A DNA stretch of 64,000 nucleotides from Foetidibacter luteolus (GCF_009650435.1 NZ_VVIP01000034.1:1-64000); one strand, 5' to 3'. Counted from the stretch's first letter, positions 8,505 through 17,865 are shown. Notes: a model not told the origin generated them from the letters alone. Translations and numbers: made by a program.

Positions 8505-10010
8505 CTATAAAACTTCTGAAGGGTGCAACTGAAGCAACTCAGACGACCAGGCCCTTAACTGCCTTGCAACTACCATGTTTTTGGCCAGTGACTGGCCAAA
8601 GGAGGGTATCATTTGCCTTAACTTATGCTGCCACTCCGGCGATTGCATTTGCGCCGGAAAGCAGCGCTGCAGCAGGGTTAACATGATAGATACGGCTGTA
8701 GAAGCACCCGGCGATGCCCCAAGCAACGCAGCCAGCGAACCATCCGCGGCGCTAACCACTTCTGTACCAAACTCCAGTATGCCGCCCTCCTCCTCGTCTT
8801 TCTTAATTACCTGTACCCGCTGGCCGGCAATTTCCAGTTCCCAATCCTGCATTTGCGCATTGGGCAAAAATTCTTTCAGGGCATCAAGCTTGTCTTCGGG
8901 TGATTGGCGCACCTGCTCAATAAGATATTTGGTAAGCGGTATGTTGTGCAGCCCCGCCGCCAGCATGGGGCGTATATTACTAAACCTTATGGAGGTAAGT
9001 AAATCAAGCGATGAACCCTGCTTTAAAAATTTGGTAGAAAAACCAGCGTAAGGCCCAAACAACAGCGCCTTTTCACCGTTAATAACCCGCGTATCCAAAT
9101 GCGGTACAGACATGGGCGGGGCGCCCACCGCGGCTTTGCCATACACTTTGGCATTGTGCCTTTCTATAATGGCGGGGTTGGTACATTTTAACCACTGGCC
9201 GCTAACAGGAAAACCACCAAAACCCTTGCCTTCTGGAATGCCGGATTTAAGCAACAACGGCAAAGAGCCCCCTCCAGCGCCAATAAACACAAAACCTGCA
9301 TTTATATCAGTCTTTTCACCGGTGTTTTCGCCTTTTATCTCTATACTCCACCGCCCGCCTTCTTTGCGCTCAATATCACGCACTTCGCAGTTAAAATGCA
9401 GACTTACGCCAGGTTGCGTTTTCAACTCATTAAACAGGCTGCGTGTAAGGGCGCCAAAGTTTACATCGGTGCCCATTTCCATACGGGTGGCGGCCACTTT
9501 CTGTTCGTTGCTGCGGCCTTCCATTATAAGGGGCATCCATTCCATTAGCTGCACGGGGTCTTCAGAATATTGCATGCCTTCAAACAAATGGCATTGCTGC
9601 AAAGCAGCGTACCTGGTTTTCAGGTACTGCACATTTTTTTCGCCCCATACAAAACTCATGTGCGGTATGGGTTTTATAAACTCATCCGGCTCTGTCAAAA
9701 TATTTTGCTGTACCAGCCAGGCCCAAAACTGCCGGGAGACGTCAAAAGATTCAGCAATCTTAACCGCCTTGGATATGTCAACAGAGCCGTCTTCTTTTTC
9801 GGGCGTATAATTCAGTTCGCAAAAGGCTGAGTGGCCGGTGCCTGCATTGTTCCAGGCATCGGAGCTTTCAGCGGCGGCAATATCCAGCCGCTCAAAAATT
9901 TTGATGCTGTAATCCGGGTTCAGTTTTTTCAATAAAATACCCAGCGTAGCGCTCATTATTCCGGCGCCGATAAGTACAATATCGGCGGTAGTATCCGCAG
10001 TGTTGTTCAT
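8505..10010 (-). CDS. mqo: Malate:quinone oxidoreductase
   Basis: A membrane-associated FAD enzyme that oxidises malate to oxaloacetate and feeds electrons to menaquinone. The FAD Rossmann motif is at the N-terminus (ADIVLIGAGIMSATLG), followed by SSDAWNNAGTGHSAFCELNYTP, which is highly characteristic of Mqo, and later LLFGPYAGFSTKFLK and ASPGASTAVSIML near the C-terminus. I placed the start at the Met giving MNNTADTT (501 residues, the usual family length); the reading frame stays open for 24 more codons upstream without Mqo-like sequence. It is a single gene, convergent with the small 8107 gene and lying between inverted repeats A and B. Confidence 0.95.
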   Translation of the reverse strand: MNNTADTTADIVLIGAGIMSATLGILLKKLNPDYSIKIFERLDIAAAESSDAWNNAGTGHSAFCELNYTPEKEDGSVDISKAVKIAESFDVSRQFWAWLVQQNILTEPDEFIKPIPHMSFVWGEKNVQYLKTRYAALQQCHLFEGMQYSEDPVQLMEWMPLIMEGRSNEQKVAATRMEMGTDVNFGALTRSLFNELKTQPGVSLHFNCEVRDIERKEGGRWSIEIKGENTGEKTDINAGFVFIGAGGGSLPLLLKSGIPEGKGFGGFPVSGQWLKCTNPAIIERHNAKVYGKAAVGAPPMSVPHLDTRVINGEKALLFGPYAGFSTKFLKQGSSLDLLTSIRFSNIRPMLAAGLHNIPLTKYLIEQVRQSPEDKLDALKEFLPNAQMQDWELEIAGQRVQVIKKDEEEGGILEFGTEVVSAADGSLAALLGASPGASTAVSIMLTLLQRCFPAQMQSPEWQHKLRQMIPSFGQSLAKNMVVARQLRAWSSELLQLHPSEVL

Positions 10011-10120
10011 GCCGCAAAGATGCATATTAATAGCCTGACAGCCTTGTGAAAATGGGAAAATGAAGCACTGAGGTTGCTTCAATTGTTAATTTAAGCGTAT
10101 CAATAAAACAGGAAGAATAA

Positions 10121-10226
10121 GGGCGCCTGCCAAAGGCACCGGGCTATCCGTTACAACTCCGCCGCAAGGGCCGGGCACAAAGCCTTCAGCGGGGTTTTCA
10201 CTGCTATCCCTGGCGCGGGGGTGACG
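10121..10226 (-). repeat. GGGAT-type dispersed repeat, copy B
   Basis: The reverse complement reads CGCGCCAGGGATAGCAGTG then AAAACCCCGCTGAAGG, GGCGGAGTTGTAACGGA and TAGCCCGGTGCC, almost the same as copy A. It fills most of the gap between mqo and the SHOCT gene. Confidence 0.85.
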
Positions 10227-10307
10227 CAGCGCAACCACCCACAACGCTGTTTATGGCAAGAGCTATGCAAAACCCTGGTAATACAGCATTGTAAAAGGCA
10301 GCGGCAC

Positions 10308-10910
10308 TTACAAAAGCCCGGCTTTAAGCACTTCGTACTCTTCTTCTGTAATGCTGCCGTTGTTTTTAAGGGCGGCAAGTTTTTCTATATCGGCTATTTT
10401 TTGAATGGTTTCTGTTTTAGCGGGCTGCCGTTCCGGCCGGTTATGCTTTTTTACAGGTATGGAAATATTTCCCAGGCCTTTTTTATAGTTCATTCTCAGC
10501 CCATGTGTTTTGGCCAGCAGCAAAAGCGCAATCGCCGCCGCTATTGCCAGCCATATACCAGGGGCTGTTCCGGTAACAATCATTCCGCCGGAAGCGCCGG
10601 CCAATATGCTGGAAAATGCAACTACAATACATAACAAGGCTGTAACTGCCGCTACAATAAGCCCAAGGCGGCATAGCTTCTGCCATAACCTTTTTTTAAA
10701 CAAAGGCAGTGAAAGCAGCGCAGCCGCAGCAAAAGCCAGGAAAGCTGCCTGGCCGCCCCCCTGCAAACCGCTTATGCTAACACTTGCATGCATGGCAGCA
10801 CTGCCTGTTGAAACCCTTACCCAGGGCAACAGTATAGCCGCGGCGCCAACTACTGCCGCAATAAACAGCCACAGCCTTCTTTGCGTGCTTATGAATACAA
10901 GGTTAATCAT
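10308..10910 (-). CDS. Membrane protein with C-terminal SHOCT domain
   Basis: 200 residues. Four hydrophobic segments are visible (about 12-30, 52-68, 78-103 and 112-135), so the first two thirds is membrane-embedded. A basic linker (KKHNRPERQPAKTE) leads to IADIEKLAALKNNGSITEEEYEVLKAGLL at the C-terminus, which is a SHOCT (short C-terminal) motif; such motifs are thought to mediate oligomerisation. The specific function is unknown. The gene is isolated, with a ~570-bp gap upstream. Confidence 0.7.
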   Translation of the reverse strand: MINLVFISTQRRLWLFIAAVVGAAAILLPWVRVSTGSAAMHASVSISGLQGGGQAAFLAFAAAALLSLPLFKKRLWQKLCRLGLIVAAVTALLCIVVAFSSILAGASGGMIVTGTAPGIWLAIAAAIALLLLAKTHGLRMNYKKGLGNISIPVKKHNRPERQPAKTETIQKIADIEKLAALKNNGSITEEEYEVLKAGLL

Positions 10911-11482
10911 GCTACACTATTTATGAAAGGTGGTTTAGGGCTGATGGCCAGGCATTGCGCCGGCTTGCACTGTTATGCATCACCGGCCGCTTAAAAAAAG
11001 GGGGTATATAAACTTTTTTAAAAAATACCGGCCTGTTCTTTTTTAACGGGTTATGCATTAACAACTTTAATTGTATCTTTAGCTCCTGCACATGCATATT
11101 TTATAATACCTTTTCTCCAATGCCATTGACGCGAAACCTGCCAGCCCGGCGACACCTGCGGAAAAAATAACAGGACTAATTTTGTACAGGGCGGCAACGT
11201 AAATTTTCTATATAAACTTAACTGTAGTTTTAGCCGTGGTTTTGGCGATTTATTTTTCGTGGGTGTTGATTTATTTTTTGCAGGGAGTGAAATTTTAAAC
11301 GAAATTATTTGCCGCTGTTGCGGCTTTTGTTAAGAAGCACCATGTCGCAAGCTGCATAGCATTGGTAAGCGTCACCTGGCAGCAGTACCCCATAAAAATC
11401 CTTTGCCTTATGCAATAACTGTTATCTACCCAAAAAACCGTTAACAAACAACCAATAAAAGCCCCCTTTAAACCTCGCTCAC
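10911..11482. other. Gap without a recognisable gene
   Basis: About 570 bp between divergently transcribed genes. A TAATTTTG box at 11177-11184 fits the Bacteroidota -7 consensus but I see no convincing -33 TTG. No open frame in it looks like a protein, and no strong stem-loop was found. It probably carries the promoters of the SHOCT gene and of the TPR kinase. Confidence 0.4.
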
Positions 11483-13627
11483 ATGAAAAATGCTTTGTCC
11501 CTACGCTGCCAGGGAATACCATTTAAAACTGCATTATTGCTTTTTATGGCGATGCTTTGCCTTTGCATTTGCCAGGCACAGCAGAAAAAATTAGACAGCC
11601 TGCTTAAGGCTTTTAATACCCATACGGCCGAAGACAGCACCAGGCTGGACATTCTTAACAACCTGGCGCAGGTGTACAGCAGCACCGACCCTGAAAAGGG
11701 CGTACAGGTAGCAGATAAAGCCATTCACCTGGCCACGTTGTTAAACGATAAGAAAAGGCTGGCTTCGGGCTATAACTACAAGGCCACCAACCTGTCGTCG
11801 CTGGGTGAAGATTCCGCAGCTTTGTCCTTTTACAATAAAGCACTCGCCGTACACATGGAAGCCGGTAACAAGCTGGGCATGGGCTCTGTAATGTTCAACA
11901 GCGGCATCATTTATTTTAACATGGGCAATTATGATGAAGCCTTTAACCTGTACAGGCAGGCGCTTAAAATATTTGAACAGTTAAACGACCGCAGCCGTGT
12001 TGCCGCTGTTTATAACAGCCTTGGCATAAACTACATGTACCTGTCTGACTACCCGGCAGCTATGGAAAATTACCTGGATGCGCTGAAAGTATTTGAAGAA
12101 CTGGGCAACCGGGAAAAAGTGGCTATGGTGCTGCAAAACCTGGGACTGGTAAACAGGCACCTCTCCAACCCGGAGAAGTCGCTGGATTATTACAAAAAAG
12201 CGCTGGCCATTTTTAAAGAAACTGACGACAGGAAAGGCATGGCCGATGCGCTGGGCAATATGGGCACCATTTACGATGAAACGGGCAACCAAACCGAAGC
12301 ATTAAAATATTATGGTGAGGCCTTAACCCTCAGCGAAAGCATTGGCAACAAAAAAGGTATAGCCAGCAACCTGGCCAACCTGGCCATTGTTTACAATGCA
12401 CAGGCTAATTACCCGCAGGCTTATCAATATCTTCAAAAGGCTGCTGCTATGTACCGTGAAATGGGCGATATCCAAAACCTTGCTATTGTACTGGATGAAA
12501 CGGGTACCCTTTACCGCCAATGTACTGCGGCTGATTTAAAGACAATGGGCATACCGGCCACGCAACGTTATGCCAAAGCATTGGAAAACCACCGCCAGGC
12601 ACTGGAACTGTTTAAGCAAACCGGCTCTCTAACCTCGCAAATGCTGGCATTGGAGAACATTAGCCTTACTTACGAAAAACAGGGCAGCTATACCCAGGCA
12701 CTGGAAGCTTATAAACAAGCCAACAGCCTGCGGGACAGTATTCACAACGATGAAAAAAACAAACAGATAGCCCGCAGGGAGCTGGAGTTTGAATATGAAA
12801 AAAAGCAGGCGGTAGCCAGCGCTGAACATGAAAAAAAACAGGCCATAGCCGCCGCGGAAATAAAACAGCAAAAAACAGTACGCAATGCCGGCATAGGCAG
12901 CGCTGTATTGTTGCTTATTTGTGCCATAGCCGGTTATGTTTTGTACAAAAGAAAAAGAGATGCTGTTGAACAGCAAAAAGAGGCCGACTTTAAAGTGCAG
13001 GTAGCTGATACGGAAATGAAGGCATTACGCTCTCAGATGAACCCGCATTTTATTTTTAATTCGCTCAACTCCATCAGCGATTACATGCTGAAGAACGATA
13101 TAAAAGCCGCCGATGCCTACCTTACCAAATTTGCCAAAGTAATGCGGATGATTTTAGAAAACTCCGAGCAGAAAGAAATAAGCCTGGCCGATGATTTAAG
13201 GGCACTAGAACTGTACATGCAGCTTGAATCTCAACGGCTGAACAAAAAGTTTACTTACGAAATAATTGTGGATGAAGACATTGACGAGGAAAGTACCTTG
13301 ATACCTCCGCTTATTTTGCAGCCTTTTGTTGAAAACAGCATCTGGCACGGGCTTTCGCAAAAGAACGGAGATGGCAAAATTACCATACACATACAACGGG
13401 ACGGCGATATGTTGAACTGCGTGGTGGAAGATAATGGGATTGGCCGGCAGAAAAGCCCGGCTGTAGCGGAAGCAGGCAGCGGCAAAAAATCGCTGGGCAT
13501 GAAGATAACCAACGCCCGTATAGACATCATTAACAAGATAAAAAAATCCAGCGCCGCGGTACACCTTTCAGACCTTACGGAAGGAATGCGGATAGAGGTA
13601 AAGCTTCCGCTGGAGGTAAGCTATTAA
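11483..13627 (+). CDS. TPR-repeat sensor histidine kinase, LytS/His_kinase type
   Basis: 714 residues. Order: signal peptide (1-30), about ten tetratricopeptide repeats in the periplasm (roughly 35-430, with repeated A..Y..AL..F......G pattern), a charged coiled coil (KKQAVASAEHEKKQ), one membrane helix (about 472-492), then a cytoplasmic PF06580-type kinase. The phospho-acceptor His lies near residue 521 in MNPHFIFNSLNSI, followed by an HATPase region with FVENSIWHGL and VEDNGIG. Such kinases pair with LytTR regulators; the nearest, at 14284, is downstream on the same strand but separated by ~650 bp of repeats. The sensed signal is unknown; TPR domains bind peptides or proteins. Confidence 0.88.
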   Translation: MKNALSLRCQGIPFKTALLLFMAMLCLCICQAQQKKLDSLLKAFNTHTAEDSTRLDILNNLAQVYSSTDPEKGVQVADKAIHLATLLNDKKRLASGYNYKATNLSSLGEDSAALSFYNKALAVHMEAGNKLGMGSVMFNSGIIYFNMGNYDEAFNLYRQALKIFEQLNDRSRVAAVYNSLGINYMYLSDYPAAMENYLDALKVFEELGNREKVAMVLQNLGLVNRHLSNPEKSLDYYKKALAIFKETDDRKGMADALGNMGTIYDETGNQTEALKYYGEALTLSESIGNKKGIASNLANLAIVYNAQANYPQAYQYLQKAAAMYREMGDIQNLAIVLDETGTLYRQCTAADLKTMGIPATQRYAKALENHRQALELFKQTGSLTSQMLALENISLTYEKQGSYTQALEAYKQANSLRDSIHNDEKNKQIARRELEFEYEKKQAVASAEHEKKQAIAAAEIKQQKTVRNAGIGSAVLLLICAIAGYVLYKRKRDAVEQQKEADFKVQVADTEMKALRSQMNPHFIFNSLNSISDYMLKNDIKAADAYLTKFAKVMRMILENSEQKEISLADDLRALELYMQLESQRLNKKFTYEIIVDEDIDEESTLIPPLILQPFVENSIWHGLSQKNGDGKITIHIQRDGDMLNCVVEDNGIGRQKSPAVAEAGSGKKSLGMKITNARIDIINKIKKSSAAVHLSDLTEGMRIEVKLPLEVSY

Positions 13628-13671
13628 CGTAAGTTTTGGGTTTCGCACATACCTGTATTGAATACCCTTAT

Positions 13672-13701
13672 TTACTTTTTTGTCTTGACACAAAAAAGTA
13701 A
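13672..13701 (+). terminator. Stem-loop after TPR kinase
   Basis: TTACTTTTTTG pairs perfectly with CAAAAAAGTAA (11 bp) around an 8-nt loop TCTTGACA, with a nested CTTGAC/GTCAAG possibility just after. A/T-rich hairpins of this form are common between Bacteroidota genes. It is a probable 3' end for the kinase transcript, though the canonical GC stem plus U-tract is absent. Confidence 0.45.
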
Positions 13702-13968
13702 CAAAAAAAGTCAAGGAAGAAACGATATACAGCACGTTTCTTCCATTCGCCCTGATTAAGCTTTTGTACTGCTGTGATTTCAGCAGTAGAATGTTCTTAT
13801 ACAAGGCATACTGAATTTAATGATGCAGTTAAAATGAATGATCCTATATGATTTTTATCTATATATATATGATATCAGTATAAAAGATCCAAAACTCTCG
13901 TTATTAGCCTTTAAAAAGAACGTTGTGCGCAACAGCCCTGCCCGCAAAAACAGCAGCGTGTTACACTT

Positions 13969-14136
13969 TCGGGTGAGGGATTGAAACGGTTACCCCGGTG
14001 AGGCCATTGCAGCCAAGCTTTGTGCCGGAGTAGTAGCACAACCTTCGTTAAAGCAACTAAATGTTGCTTTAACGAAGGTTGCGAACGTAGTTCTGCCCGA
14101 CCCCTTGCGCAGCTTGGGGGCACCCCCAAAAATCTT
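13969..14136 (+). repeat. GGGAT-type dispersed repeat, copy C, interrupted
   Basis: Starts CGGGTGAGGGATTGAAACGG and has ACCCCGGTGAGGCC, GTGCCGGAGTAGTAGC and CCCCTTGCGCAGCTTGGGG as in copy E, but the block that should follow GTAGC is replaced by a ~60-bp segment with a perfect hairpin at 14039-14081. Confidence 0.8.
14039..14081. other. Perfect 19-bp hairpin inside repeat copy C
   Basis: CAACCTTCGTTAAAGCAAC (14039-14057) is exactly complementary to GTTGCTTTAACGAAGGTTG (14063-14081), with loop TAAAT. No T-tract follows, so it is not an ordinary terminator. It replaces conserved repeat sequence. Confidence 0.85.
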
Positions 14137-14283
14137 ATGACAGCAGAATGCGGACACTGTGCCCCAACCTGCTTGCCTTATCACAACTTACGATCAAGGG
14201 AAATCGTCAACATTTTGAAAGCAAGGCATTTATATAACCTATATCTTTAGCATAGTACTTAAAGGTATAACCGGAACAACACG

Positions 14284-15036
14284 ATGATAACAGCCATAAT
14301 AGTTGACGATGAACAACACTGCACTGACCGGCTTTCGCACCTGTTGAAAGAATATGCACACAACGTTACCCTTGAAGGGATGTATGCGAACGTTGAAGAC
14401 GCAGCTACCGCGATACAGCAAATACAACCGCAGCTTGTGTTTTTGGATGTGGAGATTCATAACAAAACAGGCTTTGACTTATTAAAATCCTTGCCGGAAA
14501 TAAACTTTCATGTAATCTTTACCACCGCTTACGAGAAATACGCGGTGCAGGCATTTAAGTTTAGTGCAGTAGATTACCTGCTGAAACCTGTGGATGCCGA
14601 TGACCTTAAACTGGCGCTGGAAAAACTGCAAACCAAAATTTCCAAAGAAGAAATTTCCAAAAAGTTTGATGTGTTGTTCCATAACCTGCGCAATATGCAG
14701 GGGGTATCCAAAAAGATAAGTGTACCCACCGTTAAAGGCTTTGTTTACCTGCAGGTAAATGATATTATTTATTGCCGCAGCGAGGTTAACTACACCACGC
14801 TGTTTTTAAAAGACAAACAAAAAATAACCGTAGCCAAAACCCTTAAGGAATTTGAAGACCTGCTGAAAGATTACAATTTTTACCGGGTACACAACTCCAG
14901 CCTTATTAACCTTAGCTATATAAAAAGCTATAACAAGGGCAAAGGCGGCTGCGTGGTAATGAGCGACAACTCAGAAATTGAAGTATCCACCCGCAGAAAG
15001 GATGATTTTTTAAAAAGGCTGGCTGAAATATTTTAA
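14284..15036 (+). CDS. LytTR-family response regulator
   Basis: 250 residues. The receiver domain (1-~120) has the acidic pocket (IIVDDEQ), the phospho-acceptor Asp in VFLDVEI near residue 57, the Thr in FTTAYEKYAVQAF and the Lys in YLLKPVD. A LytTR DNA-binding domain follows (~145-250) with GFVYLQVNDIIYCRSEVNYT and FYRVHNSSLINLSYI. It should act as the DNA-binding partner of the TPR kinase at 11483. It converges with the DoxX gene, leaving a 6-bp gap. Confidence 0.92.
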   Translation: MITAIIVDDEQHCTDRLSHLLKEYAHNVTLEGMYANVEDAATAIQQIQPQLVFLDVEIHNKTGFDLLKSLPEINFHVIFTTAYEKYAVQAFKFSAVDYLLKPVDADDLKLALEKLQTKISKEEISKKFDVLFHNLRNMQGVSKKISVPTVKGFVYLQVNDIIYCRSEVNYTTLFLKDKQKITVAKTLKEFEDLLKDYNFYRVHNSSLINLSYIKSYNKGKGGCVVMSDNSEIEVSTRRKDDFLKRLAEIF

Positions 15037-15042
15037 TGCAGG

Positions 15043-16158
15043 CTATTTAACCGCCTCCAGTTTTTCCAGGAATGTATCCGCATCAGCATAACTGTATTTC
15101 TGCAGCACATTAGCCTGCCGCATTAATACATAAGAAGGGTTTACCCGTACGGCTGTTTTAATTACAGTGGCATCACAGATAAGCACATGTGGCGCTACGC
15201 CGGCACCAAATACTTCCAGTGCTTTTTGTGGCAGCGAAGTAACATAGTATAAGGGGATATTTTTGGTTTTGGCCGCAGCCTGTATTTTTGAGAAGGTTTC
15301 ATTCTTCCATTCGCTAACCTCGCTAAAGTCTTTGATATAGAACAATACATAGTACCCTGGCTGGCTGAGTATTTCGGTGGTGGTATCTGTTTTGCTGAGG
15401 CTTTGCAAGGCAAAATCTGTAATGGGTGCAGTGGCGTTTCCTTTGCGTACCAGCTTATCATAACGGTCAACAAATTCGTAGGTAGAATCAAAATCGGCCG
15501 GAAAATGTTCCGGGTCAAACTCAAGCACATTTCCATTCTTTTTGTAGCGGAACGTCATAGCAAAGCTATCCGGCACGGCGCCGGGCGGCACTTTCATTTT
15601 CTCGATAAGATTGTTGCCTTTTTTATAGGGCAGGCAATCCACAAAAGGCAAATGGGTAAGCGCATAAGCCTGCATATAACTAATGGCGATAATACTGCCA
15701 AGCAACACTACAAAAGAGGGCAACGTGCCCAATAGCGGTTTAACCTTACTATGGTTAACCAGTATCAGCACAATCAGCAATAACAGCAAAACATCCTTAA
15801 GGAAAGATTGTAGTGGCGTTAGCGGCAAACAATCCCCAAAACAACCGCAGGTTTTTATTTTACCGGAACGCAGGGCATAGCCTGTTAAAAAAGTAAAGAA
15901 TACTATCAGTAACAGCAATAACCTGCTGATGAGCCGCATATTCCACCCGATGAGCAACGCTATACCTGCCATTACCTCAAACACGTTCATGATAATGGAC
16001 ATGGCCAGCGTATAATCATTCAGGCTGTGCCAGCCCCACACTTCAAAAAACTCCTGCATTTTATAGCTTAGTCCAAGGGGGTCGTTGGCTTTGATAAGCC
16101 CGGAGAAAATAAACAACACCCCTACAATAATCCTTGATATGTTTAATAGTAGCTTCAT
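15043..16158 (-). CDS. DoxX-like membrane protein, BT_3928 family
   Basis: 371 residues. The N-terminal half has four membrane helices of the DoxX/MauE type (ISRIIVGVLFIFSGLIKAND at the start; the loop GKIKTCGCFGDCLPL holds a CxCFGDC motif). A fifth helix is near residues 150-165. The C-terminal ~190 residues are thioredoxin-like in outline (SQPGYYVLFYIKDFSEV, then a predicted alpha/beta arrangement ending with a cis-Pro-like GVAPHVLICDATV) but lack a CxxC. It is known only as a conserved Bacteroidota family, possibly related to redox or quinone chemistry. The DUF1599 gene lies upstream on the same strand. Confidence 0.78.
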   Translation of the reverse strand: MKLLLNISRIIVGVLFIFSGLIKANDPLGLSYKMQEFFEVWGWHSLNDYTLAMSIIMNVFEVMAGIALLIGWNMRLISRLLLLLIVFFTFLTGYALRSGKIKTCGCFGDCLPLTPLQSFLKDVLLLLLIVLILVNHSKVKPLLGTLPSFVVLLGSIIAISYMQAYALTHLPFVDCLPYKKGNNLIEKMKVPPGAVPDSFAMTFRYKKNGNVLEFDPEHFPADFDSTYEFVDRYDKLVRKGNATAPITDFALQSLSKTDTTTEILSQPGYYVLFYIKDFSEVSEWKNETFSKIQAAAKTKNIPLYYVTSLPQKALEVFGAGVAPHVLICDATVIKTAVRVNPSYVLMRQANVLQKYSYADADTFLEKLEAVK

Positions 16159-16264
16159 GGTAGTGATGGTGAGTAGTGAGTGGTGAGTGGTTGATGACCG
16201 GAAAAATTTCCCTGCTTACACAACCTTCTTCATTCGAAATTCCTTGATCCTTGTTCGTTATTCT

Positions 16265-16810
16265 TTATCCTGCATGTTTGCCTTCCGCTATCAGTATCAG
16301 GGCGAACAATGCGTAATTGACGATATCTACATAATTGGCATCTATGCCCTCGCTGATGATAGTCCTTCCCTCATTGGCCAATATCTGCCTTACGCGCAGC
16401 AGCTTTACCAATATCATATCGGCAAAGCTTTCCTGGCTCATTTCACGCCAGGCTTCGCCGTAATCGTGGTTTTTATCTATCATTACAGATTTGGCAAAAG
16501 CCGCCTGCTCCCGGTACAGCTTTTCGGTTTCTTCCAACGCCAGGTCTTCTACTGCGGGGTTATTAAGTGCCAACTGTATAAGCCCGATAATACCATAGTT
16601 TACAATGCCGATAAACTCACTCTTAATATCGTCGCCCACTTTTTGGGTTTTCTTCTCCTGTATGGTACGTATGCGCAGGGCTTTAATAAAAAGCTGGTCT
16701 GTTACAGAGATAGTCCTTAGAACCCGCCAGGAAGTGCCGTAATCTTTTGCTTTCTTTAAAAACAGTTCCCGGCAAAGTTCCAGGGCTTTATCGTATTGCT
16801 CATTTGTCAT
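16265..16810 (-). CDS. DUF1599 (Nmad1-type) protein
   Basis: 181 residues made of two related halves: KKAKDYGTSWRVLR at ~19-32 and DKNHDYGEAWREMS near 112-125, each followed by VDQLFIKALRIRTI / FADMILVKLLRVRQI and an IVNYG/IVNYA helix. This duplication is the DUF1599 signature (also called nucleotide modification associated domain 1). Function is unproven. Together with the DoxX gene downstream and folP upstream in the opposite direction it reproduces an arrangement that is familiar in Bacteroidota. Confidence 0.8.
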   Translation of the reverse strand: MTNEQYDKALELCRELFLKKAKDYGTSWRVLRTISVTDQLFIKALRIRTIQEKKTQKVGDDIKSEFIGIVNYGIIGLIQLALNNPAVEDLALEETEKLYREQAAFAKSVMIDKNHDYGEAWREMSQESFADMILVKLLRVRQILANEGRTIISEGIDANYVDIVNYALFALILIAEGKHAG

Positions 16811-16926
16811 AAAGTCAAAAAAAAGTCATTGGGTCAAAAAAAGTCATTAAGCCATTGAGTCAAGAAGTCATTAAGTCAAGAAGTCATTGAGTCAAAAAGC
16901 CATTAAGTTATAAAGCCAAAGAGTAA
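16811..16926. repeat. AGTCATT(A/G)AGTCA degenerate tandem repeat
   Basis: About eight to ten imperfect units of AAGTCATTGAGTCAA fill the intergenic space between divergent DUF1599 and folP genes. The units differ by single bases and A-tract length, as expected from slippage. Confidence 0.8.
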
Positions 16927-17031
16927 AACAAACGGGTGGTTTTGCGGCATAACTACCAGTTACGGCAAAGGCTACTTCAACCACCGGCAACACATCTTTA
17001 CCTTAGCTTTACAGCCAAAAATAAAGGAATA

Positions 17032-17865
17032 ATGTTTACGCTTAATTGCAGGGGGCGTTTATTAACGATAGACAGGCCGGTAGTAATGGGCATTATCAAC
17101 AGCACGCCAGACTCTTTTTTTGCTGACAGCAGGCAGCAATCTGTTAACGCTGCGTTACGGCAGGCAGAAAAAATGCTGAACGATGGCGCCGCCATGCTGG
17201 ATATTGGCGGCCAGAGCACCCGGCCCGGCAGTACGCAGGTAACGGCGGCCGAAGAACTGGCAAGAATAGAAAATATTATACCGGCCATACACAACAGGTT
17301 TCCGGAAGCGGTTATTTCTGTTGACACCTATTATGCCAGTGTGGCCAGGATGGCGGTACAGGCGGGGGCTGCCATCGTAAACGACATAAGCGGCGGCATG
17401 CTGGACGAAGCCATGCTAACCACCGTTGCGGGGCTTAAAGCTGTTTACATCTGCATGCACATGAAAGGCAACCCGCAAACCATGCAACAGCATACCCAAT
17501 ACGAAGATGTTACCCGAGATGTGCTGGATTACTTTATTGAACGTACAGAAGACTGCCGCCTTGCCGGCATAAACGATGTAATTGTTGACCCCGGCATAGG
17601 CTTTAGCAAAACCATTCAACAAAATTTTGAGCTGATTAAAAACCTGGCTACGTTAAGAATGCTACAAAAGCCTCTGCTGCTGGGCGTTTCAAGAAAAGGC
17701 ACCATTTATAAAACCCTGGGCATTACGGCAGATGAAGCGTTGAATGGAACCACGGTGCTGCATACCATCGGGCTGCTTAACGGGGCTAATATTTTAAGGG
17801 TGCATGATGTTAAGGAAGCTGTTGAAGCTATAAAACTGGTAGATGCCTGCGCATTTGCCGGATGA
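17032..17865 (+). CDS. folP: Dihydropteroate synthase
   Basis: Joins p-aminobenzoate to 6-hydroxymethyl-dihydropterin diphosphate in folate synthesis. All family motifs are present: MGIINSTPDSFF, DIGGQSTRPG, ISVDTYYASV, IVNDISGG, VDPGIGFSKT and LGVSRKG. I chose the ATG at 17032 (277 residues), which has AAAGGA seven bases upstream; an in-frame Met 32 codons earlier gives an extension without family similarity. It is a single gene, divergent from DUF1599, followed by a repeat and a bidirectional terminator. Confidence 0.95.
   Translation: MFTLNCRGRLLTIDRPVVMGIINSTPDSFFADSRQQSVNAALRQAEKMLNDGAAMLDIGGQSTRPGSTQVTAAEELARIENIIPAIHNRFPEAVISVDTYYASVARMAVQAGAAIVNDISGGMLDEAMLTTVAGLKAVYICMHMKGNPQTMQQHTQYEDVTRDVLDYFIERTEDCRLAGINDVIVDPGIGFSKTIQQNFELIKNLATLRMLQKPLLLGVSRKGTIYKTLGITADEALNGTTVLHTIGLLNGANILRVHDVKEAVEAIKLVDACAFAG

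Noticed and set aside
13672..13701. Insertion-sequence end
   Set aside because: The inverted repeat is short, A/T-rich and lacks a transposase or target duplication; read as a terminator-like hairpin.
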